A DNA stretch of 64,000 nucleotides. It comes from Rhizosphaericola sp047606825 (GTDB lineage: Bacteria > Bacteroidota > Bacteroidia > Chitinophagales > Chitinophagaceae). Shown here piece by piece: positions 24,081 through 30,448 of the stretch. A program made the position numbers and the translations under genes. The stretch spans positions 1 through 64,000 of the forward strand of contig JASGDY010000007.1 of NCBI GenBank assembly GCA_047606825.1. The letters are read 5' to 3'. Within the stretch, counting starts at the first letter, position 1, and every line of letters begins with the position of its first letter. The notes beneath the pieces were generated by a model. That model had not been told where the DNA came from. It saw only the letters and a list, made by a program, of their open reading frames with translations, and made no database searches.

Positions 24081-25124
24081 ATGAAGCATTTTATTGGAAG
24101 CACTGTTCTTTTTTTCAGTTGTTTGTTGTTTGCGATGGACCCAACCAATGCCCAACAGCCCGATACGTTGTCCGGCAAAAAATATGTGTTGCTGATACAC
24201 GGTGGCGCGGGGACTATCAACCGAAAAAACTTGACACCTGAAAAAGAGGCCGCCTATAAAGACGGACTGCTCAAAGCCCTACAGGCCGGTTACGCCAAAA
24301 TCCAAACCGGCGCGACCAGCATCGATGCGGTACAGGCCGCCATCAACGTATTGGAAGACAATCCGTTGTTCAACGCGGGGAAAGGTGCTGTGTTTACCCA
24401 CGACGGCAAAAACGAGATGGACGCGTCCATCATGAACGGGAAAACGCTGGAAGCGGGTGCGGTTGCCGGTGTCACCGTCATCAAAAATCCCATTAATGCG
24501 GCACGTGCCGTCATGGAAAAAACCGAACACGTGATGCTGGTAGGCAAAGGCGCGGAGGTTTTTGCCAGGGAAGTGGGACTGGAAATCGTGGACCCGTCTT
24601 ATTTCTGGACGCAGGACCGATGGAACGGACTACAAAAAGCATTGAAACAGGATTCCGCCAAAGCTGCCCAAAACGGAAAGCTCGGTCGGTCGGGCATCCA
24701 GAACCGCGACGACAAATTTGGGACGGTGGGCTGTGTCGCGCTGGACAATCAGGGCAACCTCGCGGCCGGTACTTCCACCGGAGGCATGACCGACAAAAAA
24801 TATGGACGCGTTGGCGACAGTCCGATTATCGGTGCCGGCACTTATGCCAACAACCAGACCGCGGCGGTAAGCTGTACGGGTTGGGGCGAATTTTACATCC
24901 GCACGGCAGTCGCACACACGATTTCCGACTTGATGGAATTTAAGGGTGACAACGTGCGCGATGCGGCAAGAACCGCGCTGGAACGTATGGCGGCACTCGG
25001 TGGCGACGGTGGCATCATCGCCATTGACAAGGACGGACATATTGCGACGCCGTTCAACACGGACGGCATGTATCGCGGTGCCGTTACCGCCGACGGAAAG
25101 TTTGAAATAGCGATTTTTAAATAA
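24081..25124 (+). CDS. Exported isoaspartyl peptidase / L-asparaginase (Ntn hydrolase)
   Basis: The protein has 347 residues from ATG 24081, which gives a proper signal peptide (MKHFIGSTVLFFSCLLFAM ... NAQ); the longer frame overlaps the HhH gene. It is a plant-type asparaginase that self-cleaves before the nucleophile Thr215 in FGTVGCVAL. It then hydrolyses beta-aspartyl peptides and asparagine. LLIHGGAGTINR, NAGKGAVFTHDGKNEMDAS, AGTSTGGMTDKKYGRVGDSP and CTGWGEFYIR are the conserved elements and appear intact. It is probably periplasmic. Its start lies 79 bases after the HhH stop, so weak coupling is possible. Confidence 0.92.
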   Translation: MKHFIGSTVLFFSCLLFAMDPTNAQQPDTLSGKKYVLLIHGGAGTINRKNLTPEKEAAYKDGLLKALQAGYAKIQTGATSIDAVQAAINVLEDNPLFNAGKGAVFTHDGKNEMDASIMNGKTLEAGAVAGVTVIKNPINAARAVMEKTEHVMLVGKGAEVFAREVGLEIVDPSYFWTQDRWNGLQKALKQDSAKAAQNGKLGRSGIQNRDDKFGTVGCVALDNQGNLAAGTSTGGMTDKKYGRVGDSPIIGAGTYANNQTAAVSCTGWGEFYIRTAVAHTISDLMEFKGDNVRDAARTALERMAALGGDGGIIAIDKDGHIATPFNTDGMYRGAVTADGKFEIAIFK

Positions 25125-25155
25125 AATAAGCAACGACATATTTACCGACAAGGTT

Positions 25156-25163
25156 TAATTTTG
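25156..25163 (+). promoter_or_regulatory. Predicted -7 promoter box for the DUF6580 gene
   Basis: TAATTTTG fits TAnnTTTG and lies 17 bases before ATG 25181, a short leader typical of Bacteroidota genes. A matching -33 TTTG was not seen. Confidence 0.45.
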
Positions 25164-25180
25164 CACCAAACGCGTATAGC

Positions 25181-25738
25181 ATGAACAAGAACGTTTCCCT
25201 TATATTGGCATTTGTATTGTTGTTGGTGGTTTCAGCGGTGTACCGCGTGGTGCCGGGCCGTCCGCCGGGATTTGCACCCCAATATTCGATGGCGGTATTT
25301 GGTGGCGCCGTATTCCTGAAAGACAAAAAATGGGCGTTTGTACTGCCAGTCGTATCCTTGTTTATTTCCGACCTTTTGTATCAATTGCTGTTTAAGTTGG
25401 GCGTTTCTACGATACCTGGATTCTATGACGGCCTGTTGGTCAACTATATTATTTTTGCTTCCGTCACTTTTTTTGGCTTTTTACTGAAAAAATGGAACGT
25501 GTGGAATATCGCGGTCGTTTCCGTGTTGGCAGCGACCTATTATTTTATCCTTTCCAACTTTGCGATGTGGTTGTTTTCCGGCTTTTATCCGCGGACGATG
25601 GACGGACTGAAAGCTTGTTACGTCGCCGCCATTCCTTTTTATAAAAATAGTGTTGCCGCCTCACTGGTGTTTTCCGCGTTGCTGTTTGGCGGTTATTATT
25701 TAGTAAAACAAAAAAGTGCGAAGGCAATGGTGGAATAA
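25181..25738 (+). CDS. DUF6580-family integral membrane protein
   Basis: The protein has 185 residues and five or six hydrophobic segments. The family pattern is YRVVPGRPPGFAPQYSMAVF, then GGAVFLKDKKWAFVLPVVSL, SDLLYQL, LKKWNVWNI, NFAMWLFSGFYPRTMDGL and KACYVAAIPFYKNS. In other Bacteroidota such proteins are annotated as putative transport proteins, and the fold recalls ECF S-components. The substrate is unknown. It is monocistronic with its own promoter and two hairpins downstream. Confidence 0.78.
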   Translation: MNKNVSLILAFVLLLVVSAVYRVVPGRPPGFAPQYSMAVFGGAVFLKDKKWAFVLPVVSLFISDLLYQLLFKLGVSTIPGFYDGLLVNYIIFASVTFFGFLLKKWNVWNIAVVSVLAATYYFILSNFAMWLFSGFYPRTMDGLKACYVAAIPFYKNSVAASLVFSALLFGGYYLVKQKSAKAMVE

Positions 25739-25740
25739 GT

Positions 25741-25811
25741 CAAAAAGCCTTCGGCCTTTTGAATGTTTGAACCATATAAAACGCTTCCGAATCGGAAGCG
25801 TTTTATTATAT
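25741..25811. terminator. Two consecutive terminator hairpins
   Basis: CAAAAAGCC-TTC-GGCCTTTTG (25741-25761) is followed by AAAACGCTTCCG-AAT-CGGAAGCGTTTT ending in ATTATAT (25778-25811). Each stem has A/T-rich flanks on both sides, so they can serve the DUF6580 gene and the minus-strand small gene. Confidence 0.85.
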
Positions 25812-25822
25812 AACAGGACAAA

Positions 25823-25975
25823 TTATCGTTGGTTGACAAGTACCTTCTGATGAAGTTTGTCGTATTGATACGCGTTTTTCCCCATTGTGTAACAGATTTG
25901 CAATAGGAGATACACGCCTATCGCAATACCGTAACAAAGGGGTTTGGATATTTTTTCAAATCTCTTGTTCTCCAT
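25823..25975 (-). CDS. 50-residue single-pass membrane protein
   Basis: The frame runs from ATG 25973-25975 to TAA 25823-25825. It has a basic N-terminus (MENKRFEKISKP), one hydrophobic helix (LCYGIAIGVYLLLQICYTMG) and a polar C-terminus (KNAYQYDKLHQKVLVNQR). Charge distribution and codon usage look genuine, and it ends against a terminator pair. It lies just 3' of rnhA on the same strand (68 bases), so it may belong to that unit. Function unknown. Confidence 0.5.
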   Translation of the reverse strand: MENKRFEKISKPLCYGIAIGVYLLLQICYTMGKNAYQYDKLHQKVLVNQR

Positions 25976-26043
25976 ATATAGGAATACAAATATACAATAT
26001 ATATTGAACTGTTTCTATATTTAATATTTGTTGGGAATCAATG

Positions 26044-26508
26044 TTACAATCCACGCTCAAACCCCTCGTCCACCAACAGGTCTTTCCCGTCCGCGGCGGA
26101 TGTTGCAAGCTCGTCGCAGCGGTTGTTGTAGGGATTGTCCGCATGGCCTTTGACCCAGTTGAACTGTATCTGGAACGGCGCGGCCGCCTTGGCGTAACGT
26201 AACCAGAGGTCTTTGTTCTTCTTGCCGCCCGCAAAATCGGTTTTAATCCATTTGTCCAGCCATTTTTTGGTGATGCTGTCCACGAGGTATTTGCTGTCTG
26301 TAAAGACAACAATCTGAATGTCGTTTCGTTTCAGGGATTCCAGCGCGACGATGAGCGCCAACAGCTCCATTCGGTTGTTGGTTGTCTTCCGGAAACCCTG
26401 TGAGATTTCTTTCTTCTTGTCACCCCACAATAGGATGATACCGTAGCCTCCGGGACCGGGATTGCCACGTGAACTGCCGTCGGTGTAGATGATGATTTGT
26501 GAAGGCAT
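26044..26508 (-). CDS. rnhA: Ribonuclease HI
   Basis: The protein has 154 residues from ATG 26506-26508 (MPSQIIIYTDGSSRGNPGPG); the longer frame upstream is the tail of the toxin gene read in another frame. It cleaves the RNA of RNA-DNA hybrids. The catalytic residues are visible: first Asp in IYTDGS, Glu in NRMELLA, Asp in VFTDSKYLVD, and the last Asp in NNRCDELA preceded by WVKGHADN. Full length for the family. Confidence 0.95.
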   Translation of the reverse strand: MPSQIIIYTDGSSRGNPGPGGYGIILLWGDKKKEISQGFRKTTNNRMELLALIVALESLKRNDIQIVVFTDSKYLVDSITKKWLDKWIKTDFAGGKKNKDLWLRYAKAAAPFQIQFNWVKGHADNPYNNRCDELATSAADGKDLLVDEGFERGL

Positions 26509-26530
26509 GAGTTGAATTGAGAATGGCTTG

Positions 26531-26833
26531 TTACGTAATTGCAAGATTGTTTTCATCACGTCGTCCGTCCCATAGGGACAAGACGTTTAGTTACTTCTCC
26601 TCAAATTGATAAAACAACAGGTAATTTCGGACGATTTTTAAACGTACATTTTTCTCAAAATCTGTTTTCCTGCCGATTGTAGGACGCTCGGCAATCTTTT
26701 TGACAGCTTCATTGAAAAGGTTATTCAACTTGATGCTATATGTTTTGGATTGGTTTCTGTTTATCCAATATTCAATGATTTCTTTTCTTTCGGCGTTGGC
26801 TTTTTCTGTCCAATTTATTTTTCGTTTAGCCAT
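26531..26833 (-). pseudogene. RelE/ParE-family toxin with an in-frame stop
   Basis: The first 80 codons (MAKRKINWTEKANAERKEII ... RNYLLFYQFEEK) are a ParE/RelE toxin fold that ends at TAA 26591-26593, before the last strand. In the same frame the sequence continues as LNVLSLWDGRRDENNLAIT and stops at 26531-26533. That matches the usual ParE C-terminus (I-x-vL-x-x-WD-x-R-x-x-x-x-L) and restores the normal length of about 100 residues. A single nonsense substitution is the simplest explanation. It overlaps the antitoxin gene by 19 bases. The product would be a toxin lacking its last beta strand, probably inactive or weakened. Confidence 0.7.
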
Positions 26834-27039
26834 TGCTCGATTTCATTGTTTGCAATGTTTTCACTCATAAGTTTGTCATTTTTAGCTTCTGTGAGCCTTT
26901 GTCTTTGGGCTTCGCTTAATTGATAGACACGGTCATCCATTTCAAAATCAAGAAGTTTTTGAATTTCCTCAATGATATAAGATTCTTTGAGGTTGGCTAT
27001 CTTATTGATAAGATCCAATTTTAACTCTGCGGTATTCAT
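26815..27039 (-). CDS. Antitoxin of a RelE/ParE-type module
   Basis: The protein has 74 residues, all helical and charged (MNTAELKLDLINKIANLKES; ...NIANNEIEQWLNEK). It precedes the toxin and overlaps its start by 19 bases, the typical toxin-antitoxin arrangement. The C-terminal segment likely wraps the toxin. In Bacteroidota such short antitoxins often have no clear DNA-binding domain. The gene is AT-rich relative to purC next to it, consistent with mobile origin. Confidence 0.7.
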   Translation of the reverse strand: MNTAELKLDLINKIANLKESYIIEEIQKLLDFEMDDRVYQLSEAQRQRLTEAKNDKLMSENIANNEIEQWLNEK

Positions 27040-27078
27040 TTGATTTCAAATTTACGAGATTTATTCGAACATAATATC

Positions 27079-28008
27079 TTATATCTTCAAACCCGCAATC
27101 GACTTATCAATCGCCGCTTTTGTTTCCGCGTCGGAAAGGTTTTGTGGGACAAATTTTTCGCCGATGACGGTTTCGTAGAGTTCGATATAGCGTTGACTGA
27201 TTTCATTCACTTTTTCGTTGGTCATTTCTGGGACAGTCTGTCCTTCCTTGCCCATGAAGTTGTTGGCAATCAACCATTCACGTACAAATTCCTTGCTGAG
27301 TTGTTTCTGGTGTTCGCCTTTTGCCTGTCTTTCCTCAAAACCCTCTTTATAGAAATAGCGCGAAGAATCTGGCGTGTGTATTTCGTCCATCAATACAACT
27401 TCGCCATCCAATATGCCAAACTCATATTTTGTATCGACCAGTATCAGTCCCCGCTTGGCGGCGAGTTCCTGTCCACGTGAAAAAAGTTTTTGGGTGTAGT
27501 CCGCCACTTTTTCCCACTGCGCTTCGGTCATCAGCCCTTGTACGATGATTTCGTCGCGGGAAATGTCCTCGTCGTGTCCGGCGGCCGCCTTGGTCGATGG
27601 CGTGATGATGGGCGAGGGGAAAAAGTCGTTTTCCTTCAGACCCGCCGGAAGCGCGACGCCGCAAAGGGTGCGCTTCCCTTCCTTGTAGGTGCGCCATGCA
27701 TGTCCGGTCAGATTGCCACGGATGACCATTTCGACCTTCAGCGGTTCGCATCGTTTGCCGACGGAGACGTTGGGTGCTGGCGTGTCGAGCAGCCAGTTGG
27801 GACAGAGGTCCTTGGTGGCGTTGAGCATATATTTGGCTATCTGGTTGAGTACCTGTCCCTTATAAGGTATCGGACGCGGCAGGATGACGTCAAAAGCCGA
27901 TATGCGGTCGCTGGCAACCATGACCAATAGGTTGTAGTTGATGGTATATACGTCCCGCACTTTGCCTTGGTAAAAGGCGGTCTGTCCTGCAAATTGAAAC
28001 TGTGGCAT
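27079..28008 (-). CDS. purC: Phosphoribosylaminoimidazole-succinocarboxamide synthase
   Basis: The protein has 309 residues from ATG 28006-28008 (MPQFQFAGQTAFYQGKVRDV). It joins CAIR and aspartate with ATP to make SAICAR in purine synthesis, in the cytosol. Landmarks are YQGKVRDVY, VASDRISAFDVIL, EMVIRGNLTGHAWRTY, the KENDFFPSPIITPSTKA loop, LILVDTKYEFG and MDEIHTPDSSRYF. It is the longer type found in Bacteroidota, complete and apparently monocistronic. The 400-base region upstream is shared with mraZ. Confidence 0.96.
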   Translation of the reverse strand: MPQFQFAGQTAFYQGKVRDVYTINYNLLVMVASDRISAFDVILPRPIPYKGQVLNQIAKYMLNATKDLCPNWLLDTPAPNVSVGKRCEPLKVEMVIRGNLTGHAWRTYKEGKRTLCGVALPAGLKENDFFPSPIITPSTKAAAGHDEDISRDEIIVQGLMTEAQWEKVADYTQKLFSRGQELAAKRGLILVDTKYEFGILDGEVVLMDEIHTPDSSRYFYKEGFEERQAKGEHQKQLSKEFVREWLIANNFMGKEGQTVPEMTNEKVNEISQRYIELYETVIGEKFVPQNLSDAETKAAIDKSIAGLKI

Positions 28009-28312
28009 GATAAGTAAAAAGTCAAAATTAAAAAACAAAAAACACTGTCCGTGCTATCTTTCAAGCGTTGGGCAAAGTACGGAAATCGCTGCGGGAAAAA
28101 CAAAATAAGGCGGGCGGTAGAGGTGTGGGGCGTCTTCATAATGGTCGGCACTTGTAGCGACATGGCTGTCCGTCTACTGCTTCCATTTTCAATCCTCCAT
28201 TTGAAATCCACATTTTTTCGTACTTATGCACATCAATGCACATCGAAATCCAAGACTATTCCTATAAACTATTGATAATCAACTTTCTTATTTTTCTAAG
28301 CATGTTCATAGC

Positions 28313-28321
28313 TGTGGATAA
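28313..28321. promoter_or_regulatory. Perfect DnaA box upstream of the dcw cluster
   Basis: TGTGGATAA is the exact complement of the DnaA consensus TTATCCACA and lies 88 bases before the mraZ ATG. A nine-base match can occur by chance, but its position in the division-cluster promoter region makes DnaA-linked control plausible. No cluster of boxes indicating an origin was seen. Confidence 0.45.
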
Positions 28322-28349
28322 ATTCACTTTGAAATAATTTGGTCTAAAA

Positions 28350-28374
28350 GTGGGAAAAAGTGTTATTTTGTGGT
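28350..28374 (+). promoter_or_regulatory. Candidate MraZ operator (three 10-base-phased repeats)
   Basis: GTGGG (28350), GTGTT (28360) and GTGGT (28370) are separated by exactly 5 bases each, 35 bases before the mraZ start. MraZ proteins are known to bind three to four TGGGN-type direct repeats with 5-base spacers and to repress their own operon. The match in number, spacing and position supports autoregulation. Bases 28009-28349 otherwise hold no recognised gene. Confidence 0.65.
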
Positions 28375-28408
28375 AGGAAATAGCAAGAATGTTGTTTCCG
28401 TTACATAG

Positions 28409-28876
28409 ATGATCGGATTTTTGGGCGAATATGAAGTCACGTTGGACGCCAAAGGGCGTTTTCTCCTACCGGCTGGGTTTAAAAAACAGTTGGAAGAGAG
28501 CGACGTGCGCTTTGTCGTTAACCGTGGTTTTGAAAAATGCCTCAGCCTCTATCCGGAAAAAAGCTGGCAACCTATCTTCGAAAAAGTCAGCAAACTGAAC
28601 GATTTTGACCCGAAAGTACGCCAGTTCCGCCGACAGTTCCTTGGCGGTGCGACCGTCACGGAAACCGATTCCGCCGGACGCATCCTGATTCCTCCCACCT
28701 TGCGCGAGTTCGCTGGCCTTACCAAGAACATCATATTGGCATCCGCTGTTGACAAAATCGAAATCTGGGATGCCGATACCTATAAGAATCTCTACGACAA
28801 TTTCTCACCTGAACTTTTCAGTGACCTGGCAAGCGAGGTCATGTCGGGCGATACAAACCCCAAGGAAGGTGCGTAA
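28409..28876 (+). CDS. mraZ: Transcriptional regulator MraZ
   Basis: The protein has 155 residues with two AbrB-like SpoVT/MraZ repeats: residues about 5-50 (GEYEVTLDAKGRFLLPAGFK) and 75-125 (GGATVTETDSAGRILIPPTL). MraZ forms a ring that binds direct repeats in its own promoter and represses the dcw operon. The candidate operator lies just upstream. It is the first gene of a cluster running to 44762; its stop codon shares one base with the rsmH start. Confidence 0.95.
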   Translation: MIGFLGEYEVTLDAKGRFLLPAGFKKQLEESDVRFVVNRGFEKCLSLYPEKSWQPIFEKVSKLNDFDPKVRQFRRQFLGGATVTETDSAGRILIPPTLREFAGLTKNIILASAVDKIEIWDADTYKNLYDNFSPELFSDLASEVMSGDTNPKEGA

Positions 28877-29805
28877 TGCCAGGGAAACAGATACAGCAAC
28901 ATGGAAACGATTACCACGTTCCGGTGCTCTTTGAAGAAACGTTGGATTTGCTGGACATCAAGCCGGACGGCGTGTACGTGGACTGCACGTTTGGTGGCGG
29001 CGGTCACAGCCGTGGGATATTGCAGCGGCTGGGGGACAAAGGTGCTTTGGTGGCGTTTGACCAAGACGTAGATGCCCGAAAGAACCTGCCCGACGACAAG
29101 CGCGTGCTTTTCGTTCCGGAAAATTTTCGGTATCTGCAACGCTTCCTGCGGCTGCACGGCTATGACAAAGTGGACGGCGTATTGGCGGATCTGGGCGTGA
29201 GCAGCCACCAGTTTGACGAGGGCGAGCGCGGTTTTTCCATTCGTTTCGACGGTCCTCTGGACATGCGGATGAACCAGAACCAACCCGTCAAGGCCGACGG
29301 AATATTGCGCCGCTACGATGCGGACCAGTTGCAAAACATTTTCAGCCAATACGGGGAAGTCACCAACGCCAGAACCTTGGCGCGGCATATCGTACAGGCG
29401 CGCGACAAGGCGCAGCTGCACACGATTGAGGATTTCAGAAATCTGTTGCAACCCGTCGTCATGGGCAATCCCAACAAATATCTGGCGCAGGTGTTCCAGG
29501 CACTGCGTATCGAGGTCAACGACGAGATGGGCGCGTTGCGGGAAATGTTGCAACAGATTCCGGAGGTATTGGACATCGGTGGAAGAGCGGCTATCATTAC
29601 GTTTCATTCGCTGGAGGACAGAATGGCAAAGACATTTTTCAAGGAAGAAACTTTGGAAAAGAAGATAGAAAATCCTTTTGTCCAGGAAACGACAACAAAA
29701 AAACTGAGGGTCATTACCAAAAAACCGGTCGTGCCGTCAGCTACGGAACAAAAACAAAATACAAGAAGCCGGAGCGCCAAACTCAGGGTCGCCGAGCGCA
29801 TATAA
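28876..29805 (+). CDS. rsmH: 16S rRNA m4C1402 methyltransferase
   Basis: The protein has 309 residues. It methylates N4 of C1402 in 16S rRNA using SAM. Motifs are HVPVLFEETLDLL, VDCTFGGGGHSRGIL (SAM binding), FDQDVDA, ADLGVSSHQFDEGERGFSIR, DMRMNQ, and the C-terminal IITFHSLEDRMAKTFF. Complete. The ATG overlaps the mraZ stop by one base, which suggests translational coupling. Confidence 0.96.
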   Translation: MPGKQIQQHGNDYHVPVLFEETLDLLDIKPDGVYVDCTFGGGGHSRGILQRLGDKGALVAFDQDVDARKNLPDDKRVLFVPENFRYLQRFLRLHGYDKVDGVLADLGVSSHQFDEGERGFSIRFDGPLDMRMNQNQPVKADGILRRYDADQLQNIFSQYGEVTNARTLARHIVQARDKAQLHTIEDFRNLLQPVVMGNPNKYLAQVFQALRIEVNDEMGALREMLQQIPEVLDIGGRAAIITFHSLEDRMAKTFFKEETLEKKIENPFVQETTTKKLRVITKKPVVPSATEQKQNTRSRSAKLRVAERI

Positions 29806-29807
29806 AA

Positions 29808-30146
29808 ATGGAAAAAACCGAAGTAAAAGATACGAAAAAAAACAGGCCGTTGGGTACTTTGAAGCGGTATGTCAGCTACCAATGGATAGCGGACAATATT
29901 GGCTTTTTCCTGTTTTTGGCCGTATTGGCGGTGGTGTACATCGCGAACGGACATCGGGCAGACAAGATGTTGCGCGATATCAACGCAGCATCTTCGCAAA
30001 TCAAGGATTTGCAGTTTGAATACAAAACGCTGAAAAGCGAGCTGATGTTCCAAAGCCGCGAATCACAAATCATCAAGGCCGTGGCACCCATGGGAATCAA
30101 GATGAGCAGCGAACCTCCGATGAAGATTAGATTATTAAAAAAGTAA
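29808..30146 (+). CDS. ftsL: FtsL-like division protein
   Basis: The protein has 112 residues. A basic cytosolic N-terminus (about 1-40) precedes one membrane helix (NIGFFLFLAVLAVVYIANG) and a periplasmic coiled-coil-like segment (MLRDINAASSQIKDLQFEYK). Size, topology and position between rsmH and ftsI identify the Bacteroidota FtsL-like protein, a scaffold of the divisome core. Sequence conservation of FtsL is low, so the call rests on context and topology. Confidence 0.8.
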   Translation: MEKTEVKDTKKNRPLGTLKRYVSYQWIADNIGFFLFLAVLAVVYIANGHRADKMLRDINAASSQIKDLQFEYKTLKSELMFQSRESQIIKAVAPMGIKMSSEPPMKIRLLKK

Positions 30147-30448
30147 TTGGATAATGAAAGCATTTAAGCAATTTTTGAAAAATTAAACTGGTGTTTTTTA
30201 GTGTAAAAAACAATAAATCCGATTCTTTTTATAACTCTACTTTAGGTGGAATAAAAAATGTGCAACGCTATTCGGTAAGGTCTTCAACTTCTTCATTGTA
30301 TGTTTTTATGCAGCGTACAGTATATTTAAAAAAAGTGTAAATAACTTAAATAATAAAATATAGTATAAGGATTTGGCAATTCGGCAGTTTGATAATTTAA
30401 TAATGCTGATTATCAAATTGCCAAATCTTCAAATCATCAAATCAAAAA
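30147..30448. other. 302-base gap inside the dcw cluster with inverted repeat
   Basis: This is the only large break in an otherwise tightly packed cluster. An imperfect inverted repeat at 30370-30427 (GATTTGGCAAT ... ATTGCCAAATC, with TTTGATAAT/ATTATCAAA inside) forms a hairpin. The left arm is a dispersed repeat also found at 4896-4923. AT-rich sequence before it could hold a secondary promoter for ftsI onward. No coding frame was recognised. Confidence 0.5.

Noticed and set aside
28313..28321. Replication origin near mraZ
   Set aside because: Only one DnaA box was seen, with no cluster of boxes, no AT-rich unwinding element pattern and no dnaA or dnaN gene nearby.
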